NCBI RefSeq assembly: GCF_902493135.1
Contig: NZ_CABUOD010000006.1
Location: 62,001 to 126,000 of the forward strand
Direction: 5' to 3'
DNA length: 64,000 bases
Origin: an uncultured Parabacteroides sp.
Lineage (GTDB): Bacteria > Bacteroidota > Bacteroidia > Bacteroidales > Tannerellaceae
The position numbers and the translations under genes are program-made. Below, piece by piece: positions 35,585-43,862 of this stretch (its first letter is position 1; every line of letters begins with the position of its first letter). The notes under the pieces were generated by a model. That model did no database searches. It saw only the letters and a program-made list of their open reading frames with translations, and was not told where the DNA came from.

Positions 35585-35905
35585 ATGGAACTAACAGTAA
35601 AAGACCGGCTGTATATCCCGGCACTATTACCTAAAGAGGGTAACTTTAAGCAATTCAATCTGAAGAAGGAGATTGCACGCAAAATCGAGATTTCAGATTC
35701 CGAACGTGGGGAGATTCATCTAAGAGAGAATGCTGAGACCAAGCGTATCGAATGGGACGTTGAGAAAGAGACTCCGCTTTCTATTGAATTTTCTGCTGAC
35801 GAGGGCGAATATCTGAAACAGGTGTGTGAAAAAATTTCAGACGAGAGTTTGCCGGATGATATGTGGGCTACTGTCGAGAAAATTTTCGATGGTCTGACTG
35901 TCTAA
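35585..35905 (+). CDS. Small acidic phage protein (106 aa)
   Basis: No family is recognised. The protein is highly charged with Glu/Lys pairs (FNLKKEIARKIEISDSERGE; SIEFSADEGEYLKQVCEKI) and looks alpha/beta and soluble. It lies between the giant fibre unit and the baseplate wedge genes and is the last gene before a double hairpin/terminator, so it ends a transcription unit. It may be a fibre or baseplate assembly factor by position only. Confidence 0.5.
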   Translation: MELTVKDRLYIPALLPKEGNFKQFNLKKEIARKIEISDSERGEIHLRENAETKRIEWDVEKETPLSIEFSADEGEYLKQVCEKISDESLPDDMWATVEKIFDGLTV

Positions 35906-35924
35906 ATTAAACCATTCCTGCCCT

Positions 35925-35951
35925 TTCACTCTATTCTTCGGATAGAGTGAA
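35925..35951 (+). other. Perfect 10-bp hairpin before the terminator
   Basis: TTCACTCTAT at 35925-35934 is perfectly complementary to ATAGAGTGAA at 35942-35951 with a 7-nt loop. It lies just ahead of the terminator hairpin at 35956 and forms a tandem structure with it. No T run follows this hairpin itself. Confidence 0.65.
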
Positions 35952-35955
35952 CTTT

Positions 35956-35992
35956 CCCGGTCGCTCAGACAAAGCAGCCGGGATTTTTTTTT
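35956..35992 (+). terminator. Rho-independent terminator before the wedge genes
   Basis: CCCGG at 35956-35960 pairs with CCGGG at 35978-35982, and the stem continues inward through GCT/AGC with a mismatch. Nine T follow from 35984. The wedge gene at 35999 starts 7 bp after, so it needs read-through or a promoter inside this region. Confidence 0.8.
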
Positions 35993-35998
35993 CAAACT

Positions 35999-36679
35999 AT
36001 GGCAAGACAAGATATACAGATTGACACGCAATACGGCGAATTGAAAACGACCGACAATATTGTCGGTAAAACGCTCTATGACCTTGTATTGCCGGATTAT
36101 GTGGAAGGCGCTGATAACGATAATTATATTTATGGCGATGTCTTTCTTCCAAAAGGAAGCGAGAAGCGGGTACAGGATGGCTTTCAGGCACACGTCTATT
36201 TGCCTTATGCCCCGCAATATAAAGAACTGATGCTCCGGTTCCGTATCGGTGATACAGACGATAATCCGGAATATGTGATAAACCGGACAACCAACCAGCT
36301 TTGGTATCCGGTTGTTTTGCCCGGTGGTGAAAGTATCCGGTTGGCGGAGTTCCGGCGATTGAACAGCGAAAACTATTACAATCTGATTTTATCTAAAGGG
36401 CGGCTTGAGTTGTATAGCGGGCATGAGACGGACTTGCTGATTAAAGCCTCGTTGCCGCAGAACGAAACCTTTTTGTTGAAAGCCTCTGCGGGAACTCTTT
36501 ACCAGCATCCCTTGACGGGTGTCGGGCTGATTGATTACCTGCATGGGAACTTTGAAAATACGGGACTGGCAGCCAAGCTGCAAAGTGAGTTTGAGGCGGA
36601 CAATATGATTATTGTCAATGCTTATATGGATTCAGCGACAGGAGAATTATTACTGGAAGTAAAAGAGAAAAATGGGTAG
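35999..36679 (+). CDS. Tail/baseplate protein of unknown family (226 aa)
   Basis: No family is recognised. The first ~100 residues are polar and acidic (MARQDIQIDTQYGELKTTDN; DNDNYIYGDVFLPKGSE). The second half is a beta/alpha domain (LAEFRRLNSENYYNLILSKG; DLLIKASLPQNETFLLKAS). It is the first gene of a tightly overlapping baseplate run: its end overlaps the LysM-like gene by 8 bp, which overlaps the J-like gene, and so on. A baseplate wedge or gp25-like role is possible from the position, but no gp25 signature is visible. Confidence 0.55.
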   Translation: MARQDIQIDTQYGELKTTDNIVGKTLYDLVLPDYVEGADNDNYIYGDVFLPKGSEKRVQDGFQAHVYLPYAPQYKELMLRFRIGDTDDNPEYVINRTTNQLWYPVVLPGGESIRLAEFRRLNSENYYNLILSKGRLELYSGHETDLLIKASLPQNETFLLKASAGTLYQHPLTGVGLIDYLHGNFENTGLAAKLQSEFEADNMIIVNAYMDSATGELLLEVKEKNG

Positions 36680-37622
36680 ATACAGCGTTATTGCAGGACA
36701 GAACCTCTACGATGTGGCCATCCACACCTACGGAGCCATTGAAGGAATTACCGATTTGCTGGTAAATAATGAATTCCTTTCGCTGGATGACGATTTACAA
36801 TCCGGCGACGAGTTGGTTTATACGGATGATTACCAAATAGACCGGGAAGTCGTTGCCTATTATCAAACGCATGGCATCACTCCGGCTTCGGGAGAATTGC
36901 ATGTCTATCCCAAAGTCTTCACACTTCCTTTGGCTATCGAGCTTTATCTGGCGAATACGGAAATCAGTGCCGGTTTTTCCATATCGGGCCGGGGAAAACT
37001 GGAAATTGACTGGGGGGACAACTCCGCAGCCGAGATAATCCCGCTGACGGGAAAGGCGGTACAAACCAACCATCTTTTTGATTGTCCGGTAGGTGGTAAA
37101 CGAAAAATTTCACTGTATATGGAAGGTTCATTGCAATCCTTTGACCTCACGGGATTTCACCCGTCGGAACTGTATATATTAAAACCTCTTTCCGTGGAAC
37201 GGTTTACCCTGCGGAACGCCGTATTATCCATCGTCAGCCTGCCCATGTTCCCAGGAGTGTATGATGTATGCCTGGACGGGTTGAAAACGGATGTCCTGAC
37301 TCCACTACTGGAACTGAAAAACCTGATGAGGCTTTCGCTGTGCGGAACGGTTTACCGCCAGCCCACGATAGACGCTTACCTGACGGGGTTAGTTACCCGG
37401 CACGACAACCGGCGCAGTTGCCAAATAACGCTTCAATGCCAGCCTTCGGGCACGTACCGGGAACCTGCAAAGGATGTAAACGGGCGGTATGTAATCGGCT
37501 CAGGCATGGAAGCCATTTGGGTACTGACGCATGAAGAAGCCTGGAACGAAGGTTCACCCTGGGAATTTATTATTAACGGTTTAATTTATAAGTATGAGCA
37601 GAACGATACAGCAAATATATGA
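36672..37622 (+). CDS. LysM-like baseplate/tail protein (316 aa)
   Basis: The N-terminal ~50 residues look like a LysM-type module (YSVIAGQNLYDVAIHTYG ... LSLDDDLQSGDELVY). Phage proteins such as gpX/gp53 use this fold to clamp tail parts rather than to bind peptidoglycan. Residues ~100-230 are a beta-rich domain with a PKD-like DWGDNS turn and leucine-rich strands (LQSFDLTGFHPSELYIL; LKNLMRLSLCGTVY). The tail end carries the acidic ILTHEEAWNEGSPW. The start overlaps the previous gene (8 bp), and the stop overlaps the next by 29 bp. Baseplate membership is inferred from this run. Confidence 0.6.
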   Translation: MGRYSVIAGQNLYDVAIHTYGAIEGITDLLVNNEFLSLDDDLQSGDELVYTDDYQIDREVVAYYQTHGITPASGELHVYPKVFTLPLAIELYLANTEISAGFSISGRGKLEIDWGDNSAAEIIPLTGKAVQTNHLFDCPVGGKRKISLYMEGSLQSFDLTGFHPSELYILKPLSVERFTLRNAVLSIVSLPMFPGVYDVCLDGLKTDVLTPLLELKNLMRLSLCGTVYRQPTIDAYLTGLVTRHDNRRSCQITLQCQPSGTYREPAKDVNGRYVIGSGMEAIWVLTHEEAWNEGSPWEFIINGLIYKYEQNDTANI

Positions 37623-38490
37623 TGAAGCGGTACGGGAACGCAATAAGCGCCTTGAACTTTCTGAATTCGCAAGTGATTCAAAACTTTCTATTCTGAACGG
37701 TATTACGTGGACTTTTGCGGCGGTGGTATTCAGTTTCGAAAGCCTGCTCGATGTTTTTGCCATCGACATATCGAATATTCTGAATAACCGGATTAACGGA
37801 ACGCCCACCTATTATATCAACGCCTTACTGCAATACCAGCAAGGTGACGAACTGGTGATGCGTGAAGACGGGTTGGCATTCGGATATAACCAGACTGACC
37901 CGACGAAACAGATTATTACGCAAGCCTCCTATATGGAAAGCCATGATGACGTGAATCTGGATAATAAATTGATATTAAAGGTTGCCACGGGTGACAAAGG
38001 GAACCTGCACGCTATCCCGGCAGAGGAACTGGTACTGATTCAGTCGTATATCAACCGGATTAAGTTTGCCGGAACCCGTATTGAAGTAACCAGCCAGGAA
38101 GGGGATATTCTGATTCCCCGTTTGTCGGTTTACTATGACGGTGCTGTTTTGGAGTCGGATATTTACGACTTGATTGAGGAACAGCTTAATACCTATATGC
38201 TGAGTATCAAATTTGACTCGACCATTTATGTGTCGGATATTATTGCAGCCATCCGTAAAGCCGAACATGTAACAGACGTTTATATCGATGCAGCAGCGCA
38301 ACCGGAACAAGGAGTTTTTATCGCTCCTTATGACAGTGACGGTCATTTGACACCGGCCCGGCGTATCGGACGGATGAGCCATACCTTTTCGGGTTACTTG
38401 AAACAATCGGGTGGAGAAGGTGAAGAAAAAGGGATTCCCAATTTCCGGGAAGCTATCAAACTAATTGTAGACCATAATGAAGAGGTATAA
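37594..38490 (+). CDS. Baseplate wedge protein, gpJ/gp6-like
   Basis: This is a baseplate wedge subunit of contractile tails. The N-terminal helical part (MSRTIQQIYDEAVRERNKR ... WTFAAVVFSFESLLDVFAIDI) fits the J family. The tail part has LHAIPAEELVLIQSYINRIKFAG with VTSQEGDILIPRL, and then IYDLIEEQLNTYMLSIKFDST and SDIIAAIRKAEHVTDVYID, the characteristic terminal J domain that contains the V.DV motif. It is shorter (298 aa) than P2 gpJ (302) by little. Its start overlaps the LysM-like gene by 29 bp, and its stop overlaps the next gene by 14 bp. Confidence 0.72.
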   Translation: MSRTIQQIYDEAVRERNKRLELSEFASDSKLSILNGITWTFAAVVFSFESLLDVFAIDISNILNNRINGTPTYYINALLQYQQGDELVMREDGLAFGYNQTDPTKQIITQASYMESHDDVNLDNKLILKVATGDKGNLHAIPAEELVLIQSYINRIKFAGTRIEVTSQEGDILIPRLSVYYDGAVLESDIYDLIEEQLNTYMLSIKFDSTIYVSDIIAAIRKAEHVTDVYIDAAAQPEQGVFIAPYDSDGHLTPARRIGRMSHTFSGYLKQSGGEGEEKGIPNFREAIKLIVDHNEEV

Positions 38491-39046
38491 ACTCCCTATC
38501 GACAAACTGGTAAACCGGCTTGTGCCTTATTACCTGAACGGACGCCGGTACATCCTACTTCTGCAAAGTCTGGCTTACCCCTTGCAAACGCTGAACGAGC
38601 GTTTTATGGCTTTTGCCAAAGATAAGCATATTGAAGCCCGGATGACCTCGCAGATTATTTGCTTTGAGTGGTATCTCAATTATAAGTTCGGGCGTTACCT
38701 CGCTGATTCCACCGACCGTATTTTTCTGTCGGAAAGCGTGTCGCTGGGTGTGGATTTATACCATGAAAACGCTGTACATGGCCGCCCGTTCACTGTCTGG
38801 AAAGAAGGTGAGGCTGTCTTGGCTTCCAATCCACAAGAAAAGCCCAGGGAGTTTTACCGTATAGCGGAAGAACGCGCCATCAATAAAGTGAGTTTTATGG
38901 TAAACGTTCCCCCCATTAAAATACCCACGAAAGAGTTTGTCTACCAGCTTTCTTATGTGGTAAACACCTATAAGGTAGCCGGGAAAACGTATTTAATCAA
39001 GATTGACGGAGAAGAAATTGCACCTAATAACAACACTAAAATATGA
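38477..39046 (+). CDS. Baseplate protein, gpI/gp53-like candidate (189 aa)
   Basis: A 189-residue protein following the J-like gene, the place of gpI in P2-type phages. Residues 1-70 are basic and helical (MKRYKLPIDKLVNRLVPYYL; LQTLNERFMAFAKDKHIEAR). The rest is mixed with beta strands (KFGRYLADSTDRIFLSESVS; VYQLSYVVNTYKVAGKTYLI). No strong family signature is seen. It is fully embedded in the overlapping run: 14 bp overlap with the gene before, 4 bp with the receptor-binding fibre after. Confidence 0.6.
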   Translation: MKRYKLPIDKLVNRLVPYYLNGRRYILLLQSLAYPLQTLNERFMAFAKDKHIEARMTSQIICFEWYLNYKFGRYLADSTDRIFLSESVSLGVDLYHENAVHGRPFTVWKEGEAVLASNPQEKPREFYRIAEERAINKVSFMVNVPPIKIPTKEFVYQLSYVVNTYKVAGKTYLIKIDGEEIAPNNNTKI

Positions 39047-41625
39047 AAGAATATATAGCAGAAACCGGCGGAAGATATACCTATTCGGACGATGTGCTGA
39101 ATTTGCAGGAACTGGCGTTGAGCTTGACCGCCCTTTTTTCAGAATGTCCGGCCTTTGTCATTTCCGGCTGCCAAACCGAAGGCAATACGATTACCCCCGG
39201 CTACGTGTGGCTGGGTGGCAAGATCCGCCATTTCGAGGGCGCGAATCCGGCAGGTTTCCCATATTTCATTTATGAGACCAACACGAACGAATCAATTGTC
39301 TATGCCAATGAAATCAATAAACGCGGGCGTTGTTGCTATCTGTGTGCCGGAGGAACCGCCGTGCCGCAAGTAACCGATCCGGTAACGGGATTGCCGCCTC
39401 AATATCTGGAACTTAGCCGTGAGTATGCTCCCCGGCTCAACGAGAAGTTTGTCGGACGATACGCCTTGTTGCTGGATTCCCCGGCTTCCCGTCAGAAAGT
39501 GAAAAAGGATGTTACTTTCAGCGGGGAAGTAACGGTCGAAAAGACGTTGAAATCAACCAAAGAAATCAGCACCCAGGGAAGTGGCGGTCGCAGTCTCCGC
39601 AGCCGGGTAAAGGAAAACGGTGAAAGCTCTTTAGGAGCCTACCTGAATGAATTGCTGACGGCAGAAATCGTGTTGAATACGGACGGTTCGTTTTCTTTTC
39701 TGAAAGGAACGACGGAATTAGCCCGACTGGATGAAAACGGATTTTGTTGTGATGCGATGAACCTGAAACGGGGACGAATCGGGAGTGGCTATTTATACCA
39801 AAACCATCTGATTAATATTGGTGACGATACCGATGACGGTTCTATCAATATTAACCATTGCGGATATAACCAGACTACCAGCCGTTTTCGGAACTTCAAC
39901 GTGTACGACGGTAAAAAGTGTTCCATACCCTTGTTTCAGGTAGAAGGAAAGACAAAGACAGTTTCCGTGAACGGCTCTTTCCAGGTTTGCGGCAATGGAT
40001 GTGGCTATGTCTTGCGTAATACTTCCTTTGCCAAAGGCGATCCGGAGCTGACCGCCATCATTGAATGGCAAGACCGGGACAAAACGCCCATCGCCTCGCT
40101 GGGATACCTCACTACCAGTACAAATGATTTTACAGTGAGTAACTTATTCGGGAATCTGGTTTTTCTCCCGAAGGGATTTATAGACCTTTCCGGGGAAGTA
40201 CGGATGAAAGGGACGGATATTTATTCGATTTTTGTCACCCAAAAGAATTTTGATGATGCGCTTGCAAAAAAAGTGTCGGTGGTCAGCGGTAAACAGTTAT
40301 CAACAGAAGATTTTACGACTACATATAAAAAGAAACTGGATGCCATTTCGAACGGTTCTATCGGTGATGGAGGTACGGGTTATGTGACTGCCGACGATGT
40401 AGCCGATGCCCTGAAATACAAGTTGAATGTCAGTAGTAACCTGGATGACTTGTTTGACAAAGGCGTTGCCCGGATGAATTTATCTGTCTACTCCAAAAGT
40501 GAGACAGACGGTAAATATTTGACTATTAAAGGTAAACTTACGGAGCTTATCAATCTTTCAGCGGATGAGATCAACGGCATGAGCCCCGAACAGGCTGCTG
40601 CCCGTAAAGCGGAGAAACAAGCTGAGATTCGGGTAAACCTTGATGCGGAGAAACGAGGGACGGGAGATTTAAAGTTATCCAAAAGCTCCAATTTGTCGGA
40701 TTTACCGGATAAGGCACAAGCCCGAAAAAATATCAGCGTGTATTCGACTACCGAAATTGATAAGATGCTGGAAGGCAAACTAAGTTCGGACGGCGCTTAT
40801 ACGGGTGCGATATTTACCGAAACGCTGAAAAAGAAGCTGGAAGGAATTAAAACAGGCAGTTTTGCCTATACAGACAACACGGGTGCCAGCTATGCCCAAG
40901 TAGAGGGGTATGTGCCGACCTCCCAAGTTGTCAAAGAGTTGGCAAAAAAAGCCAATCGGTTACTGGACGGGTATAATTCTTCGGATAAAGATACCATCGC
41001 CGCAAATTTGGGTTTATATACCAAAAGCGTATCGGACAGTCGTTTTGCAGTGGTTGAAACGTTGTTCCAAGACTACATTACTTTTCTTGTGAAATCGGGA
41101 AAGACTACCGCCCAAGCGCAGCAAGCACTCCGAGATAAATTCGATGTATTTTCCAAGAAGGAAGTAACAGACAGTTATTTGCGCAAGGACGGAAAGCTAT
41201 CGGATTTATCCCTGCCAAACGCTGATGCCAAGAAGTTGGCGTGCCGTAGCCTGGGGGCGGCTTATGCCGATGACTACCAGACCAAGATAAGCGACACGGG
41301 GTGGTTGCAGATGAACAATTCCGGTAGCGGCACGGACACCCGGCAGCTCTTTATCCGGCAAATCGGAAATATCGTCAGCATCCAGGGGATTATTAACACC
41401 GCACAAAGGGACGGCAGCAACATGGGCGGTGTAGTGGCCGTGATTCCCAATCAGATACAACCTCCCAAATACGGGTTGCGTTGCGCTTTATGCGATTACA
41501 ATGATGACCACAAATATAACCGGGGTTCGTCCTTTATTATCCGGGCCAACTCCCGCAGTATCCAGCTTTACGAAAGTGGTTGGTATAACGTATCCACAGA
41601 AATTAATTTCACCTATTTTGTGTAA
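39043..41625 (+). CDS. Distal tail fibre / receptor-binding protein (860 aa)
   Basis: Last gene of the baseplate run, coupled by an ATGA overlap. Residues ~1-160 form an attachment domain that begins MKEYIAETGGRYTYSDDVLN and contains PAFVISGCQTEGNTITPGYVW, seen in myovirus fibres next to baseplate genes. The shaft contains recurring coiled-coil/beta units such as NLSDLPDKAQARKNISVYS / NLDDLFDKGVARMNLSVYS / KLSDLSLPNADAKKLACRSL, the NL.DL.....AR.NL.VYS repeat that is widespread in phage fibre shafts. The C-terminus (SDTGWLQMNNSG, SGWYNVSTEINFTYFV) is a probable receptor-binding head. Confidence 0.78.
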   Translation: MKEYIAETGGRYTYSDDVLNLQELALSLTALFSECPAFVISGCQTEGNTITPGYVWLGGKIRHFEGANPAGFPYFIYETNTNESIVYANEINKRGRCCYLCAGGTAVPQVTDPVTGLPPQYLELSREYAPRLNEKFVGRYALLLDSPASRQKVKKDVTFSGEVTVEKTLKSTKEISTQGSGGRSLRSRVKENGESSLGAYLNELLTAEIVLNTDGSFSFLKGTTELARLDENGFCCDAMNLKRGRIGSGYLYQNHLINIGDDTDDGSININHCGYNQTTSRFRNFNVYDGKKCSIPLFQVEGKTKTVSVNGSFQVCGNGCGYVLRNTSFAKGDPELTAIIEWQDRDKTPIASLGYLTTSTNDFTVSNLFGNLVFLPKGFIDLSGEVRMKGTDIYSIFVTQKNFDDALAKKVSVVSGKQLSTEDFTTTYKKKLDAISNGSIGDGGTGYVTADDVADALKYKLNVSSNLDDLFDKGVARMNLSVYSKSETDGKYLTIKGKLTELINLSADEINGMSPEQAAARKAEKQAEIRVNLDAEKRGTGDLKLSKSSNLSDLPDKAQARKNISVYSTTEIDKMLEGKLSSDGAYTGAIFTETLKKKLEGIKTGSFAYTDNTGASYAQVEGYVPTSQVVKELAKKANRLLDGYNSSDKDTIAANLGLYTKSVSDSRFAVVETLFQDYITFLVKSGKTTAQAQQALRDKFDVFSKKEVTDSYLRKDGKLSDLSLPNADAKKLACRSLGAAYADDYQTKISDTGWLQMNNSGSGTDTRQLFIRQIGNIVSIQGIINTAQRDGSNMGGVVAVIPNQIQPPKYGLRCALCDYNDDHKYNRGSSFIIRANSRSIQLYESGWYNVSTEINFTYFV

Positions 41626-41627
41626 AT

Positions 41628-41861
41628 ATGAAACGAGTAAACATTCAACAAGACGTGGAGAGCCGCCAGCGTATTGCGGCAGCCTCTCCCAAAGTATTTC
41701 CAACGGAGCAAGTAACCGGAAGTGTAAACCCTGAAATCGTGCAGCAAAATGGCAAGACCACAGAAGTACCGGGGGACGAGAATCACGCAACCGCCCCAGC
41801 CGAGCCTGTCCCCACGTCGAAAAGAGGACGGAAGGCCAACGGGGACGTACAAAAAGTATAG
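41628..41861 (+). CDS. Small ORF with basic AT-hook-like tail, possibly frameshifted into the next gene
   Basis: A 77-codon frame starting 2 bp after the fibre stop, with probable function unknown. The body is polar (QQDVESRQRIAAASPKVFPT; VPGDENHATAPAEPVPT) and the end is basic (TSKRGRKANGDVQKV). It overlaps the next frame by 113 bp. In the +1 frame at the same bases the protein continues GRPTGTYKKYRFEETRLG, so joining KRG(R) to RPTGTYKKYR would give the common AT-hook type KRGRPxG. This suggests that the two frames are one gene with a +1 shift (programmed, mutational or an assembly error) at about 41821-41837. Confidence 0.5.
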   Translation: MKRVNIQQDVESRQRIAAASPKVFPTEQVTGSVNPEIVQQNGKTTEVPGDENHATAPAEPVPTSKRGRKANGDVQKV

Positions 41862-42207
41862 GTTTGAGGAAACCCGTCTCGGCTTTTTGTTGAAGTATGA
41901 AGCACCGGCCGTCTTCAGCATCATTCTTAACCTGACGCCCAGGAGTGTTTTTCCTGAGCCGAAGGTGGAACTGATTGAGCAGGTTTGCCGGGCTTCGGGT
42001 GATCCTTCTTTGCGAAAGCCTAAGTTTTTCCGTTATCTGGAAGAGTACCGTGATATGGGGATTTATTGCAGGCGACCGAAACGCCTTACCCCTGAACGAG
42101 CTTTGTATTATGAAAGATTGCGGAAGAAGAAGCTGGAGTGTTTTATCAAGGAGAACCAAGCAACGATACAGCAGGAGCTTCGGCGGATTAGAGGTTTGCC
42201 TATATAA
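41749..42207 (+). CDS. Basic phage protein with AT-hook-like N-terminus (152 aa)
   Basis: No family is recognised. If it starts at the ATG at 41749, its first ~30 residues are read in a frame that overlaps the upstream gene. The convincing part begins at GRPTGTYKKYRFEETRLGF and continues LLKYEAPAVFSIILNLTPRS, then VELIEQVCRASGDPSLRKPKFFRYLEEY, and ends in a basic helical stretch (LTPERALYYERLRKKKLECF). It may be a small DNA-binding or regulatory protein. It is the last gene before a palindrome and the promoter of the replication operon. See the preceding entry for the possible fusion. Confidence 0.6.
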   Translation: MARPQKYRGTRITQPPQPSLSPRRKEDGRPTGTYKKYRFEETRLGFLLKYEAPAVFSIILNLTPRSVFPEPKVELIEQVCRASGDPSLRKPKFFRYLEEYRDMGIYCRRPKRLTPERALYYERLRKKKLECFIKENQATIQQELRRIRGLPI

Positions 42208-42257
42208 TTTGGATTATTAGCCGAATATTTGATTTTAATTCACTGTAAAACAATTGG

Positions 42258-42286
42258 TTTTAATTGTTTTTGAAAAACAATTAAAA
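42258..42286. terminator. 14-bp perfect palindrome ending the late operon
   Basis: TTTTAATTGTTTTT at 42258-42271 is perfectly complementary to AAAAACAATTAAAA at 42273-42286 with a single central G. As DNA it is a near-perfect palindrome ending 5 bp before the -33 box of the replication promoter. It could act as a terminator for the fibre operon, or as an operator for the promoter, or both. Confidence 0.6.
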
Positions 42287-42291
42287 GGGAA

Positions 42292-42323
42292 TTTGGCTAA
42301 TTAATAACAAGGCTCTATCTTTG
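42292..42323 (+). promoter_or_regulatory. Strong Bacteroidales promoter of the replication operon
   Basis: TTTG at 42292-42295 and TATCTTTG at 42316-42323 (TAnnTTTG) are 20 bp apart, an excellent match to the Bacteroidales sigma consensus. Transcription would begin near 42330, giving a leader of about 175 nt before the SSB-like gene. Confidence 0.85.
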
Positions 42324-42329
42324 CAGCCT

Positions 42330-42504
42330 ATCAGTTTCTCTAACTGACATCATTTTGATTGAGGCACCTGATGCCGAGCGGACACGGGAGTTCTCCCGTC
42401 TTTTCCCTCCCATATTATTAGTTGAATGCAGGCGGTGAAACCGAACCTGTCTGCTGTTGAATTAGATTGCTATTCGGGCAGTTTAATTTTATTGTATTAC
42501 AATT
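42330..42504 (+). other. Structured 5' leader of the replication operon
   Basis: No gene is seen in this ~175-nt leader. ACGGGAG at about 42384 pairs with CTCCCGT (7-bp stem, 2-nt loop) and is followed by CTTTTCCCTCCC. A second element has GCAGGCGGT-GAA-ACCGAACCTGTCTGC (around 42428-42455), in which GGT/ACC and GCAGG/CCTG pairs can nest. The leader may attenuate, or bind a product such as the SSB protein for autoregulation, as T4 gp32 does for its own mRNA. That is analogy only. Confidence 0.45.
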
Positions 42505-43776
42505 ATGCAAGAGAAGCAAGAGGAAAAAGACCTTCAACAATTGTCGGTCGAGGAGTTGTTTGTTGCGGCTCAGGAATCTTATGAAGAGGCCCAGCAACGT
42601 GCGCTCGAAGAGAACAAGACCTTTACGAAAACGGAGTATTACAGACTTGACAAGCTGGGCATTTACCGGCTACGGGTGTTGCCTATTGCCCCGAATCCTG
42701 ACGGCACAAGTGACCGTCGCAGTTACGAATATCCGGTGCGCCAGTTGTTGATGGAACTTGAAAAACCGACTACGGGGAATGCCAAGCCGACTTCGATGTA
42801 TGTGACTGTTCCCCGCACAACGGATGCCGGTTACTCCCTGGACTTAATCGACACTTACCGCAAACTCGCCGTGGCAGAAGCGCAAGACCGTGGGGACGAC
42901 AAGCTCGCTGAAAAAATCGGCGGTGGTAGTTTCGGCGGTGGTCTGAAATTCAACTACGGCCATGCGATGTACATCCTTGACCTGAACGAACGTGCCAAAG
43001 GCATTCAGTTGCTTACCCTTTCTCACTCCCAATTTAAGGAACTGGACGAGCGCAAGTTTAAATTATGGCAAAAAAAGCTGGCTAAGTCACCGGGATTCCC
43101 ATGCCCGATTTCTTCTGTTTACAATGCTTATCCCATTGAAATCGAGAAGAAGAAAAACGGTGGAAAGACCGAATATCTGATTGAGATTGATAATGAAGCG
43201 GAGAATGACGTACTGACTTCGGAAGAATTGACTAAATTGATGAATACCAACCGTATTCCGAGCATTATTTATCATTATAGCCGTTACCAGTACGAAGCGA
43301 CCATCGAATACCTGAAACAATGCGACCAGAAGTACGGCATGTCAATTATGGACGAGGAAGAAATGAAGCAGGCTATTGAACAACTGGGTTCGGAACTTCC
43401 CAAAGAAGACACGAGCAGTTTCTCTTTCGACAAACGAACTAAGGATGCCAAGGAAAACAGTTCAAACGGTAGTGGTATCCTTATCGATGACCTTTTCGCC
43501 CGCTATGACGAATTGCAGGAAAAAGGGCTTTCGGACAAAACAGAAGAAGGCCAGGAGTTGAGAGGATTGATCCGTTCGTTTATCGAGCAGGAAAAATTGC
43601 CGGTACGTGTTACCCGTTCGACCAGCAATCAGGAGTTGCTGGACTTAATCGAAGCAGCTTTGGACGCTGCCCCCGGCGATGAAGAGGCTCCGGCGCCCAC
43701 CCCGGCACCGGCTCCCGAACCGGAACCGGAAGCACCGGCAGAGGCTCCCGCCCCTGAACGTCGCCGCAGACGATAA
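42505..43776 (+). CDS. Single-stranded DNA-binding protein, T4 gp32-like
   Basis: First gene of the replication operon. The 423-residue protein has the gp32-type body: the segment YRLDKLGIYRLRVLPIAPNP near residue 45-65 matches the gp32 fold's F.LR.LP motif, and GGGLKFNYGHAMYILDL with IQLLTLSHSQFKELDERKF follow. Residues ~300-390 are charged and may be a partner-binding region. The C-terminus is a Pro/Ala/Glu-rich tail (APAPEPEPEAPAEAPAP) that ends in ERRRRR. That basic end is unusual, since SSB tails normally end acidic. A gp32-like role is supported by the following gp47/gp46 pair, but the fold is inferred. Confidence 0.75.
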   Translation: MQEKQEEKDLQQLSVEELFVAAQESYEEAQQRALEENKTFTKTEYYRLDKLGIYRLRVLPIAPNPDGTSDRRSYEYPVRQLLMELEKPTTGNAKPTSMYVTVPRTTDAGYSLDLIDTYRKLAVAEAQDRGDDKLAEKIGGGSFGGGLKFNYGHAMYILDLNERAKGIQLLTLSHSQFKELDERKFKLWQKKLAKSPGFPCPISSVYNAYPIEIEKKKNGGKTEYLIEIDNEAENDVLTSEELTKLMNTNRIPSIIYHYSRYQYEATIEYLKQCDQKYGMSIMDEEEMKQAIEQLGSELPKEDTSSFSFDKRTKDAKENSSNGSGILIDDLFARYDELQEKGLSDKTEEGQELRGLIRSFIEQEKLPVRVTRSTSNQELLDLIEAALDAAPGDEEAPAPTPAPAPEPEPEAPAEAPAPERRRRR

Positions 43777-43811
43777 GCGGAAATCATCTATTATTTATTC
43801 ATCCGAGGAAC

Positions 43812-43851
43812 GGAAAAGGCAGCCTTTCAATCTGCCTTTTCCTCCCTTTTT
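43812..43851 (+). terminator. Terminator after the SSB gene
   Basis: GGAAAAGGCAG at 43812-43822 is perfectly complementary to CTGCCTTTTCC at 43832-43842 (11-bp stem, 9-nt loop), followed by TCCCTTTTTAC. It would limit read-through, giving more SSB than recombination enzymes. Confidence 0.8.
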
Positions 43852-43862
43852 ACACGCTTATT

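Noticed and set aside
36837..37150. Several overlapping short frames within the LysM-like gene
   Set aside because: They are other-frame shadows of one well-coupled gene.
41488..42159. 223-codon minus-strand frame over the fibre end and AT-hook gene
   Set aside because: It is antisense to two genes on the operon strand, has no protein-like motif, and looks like a shadow.
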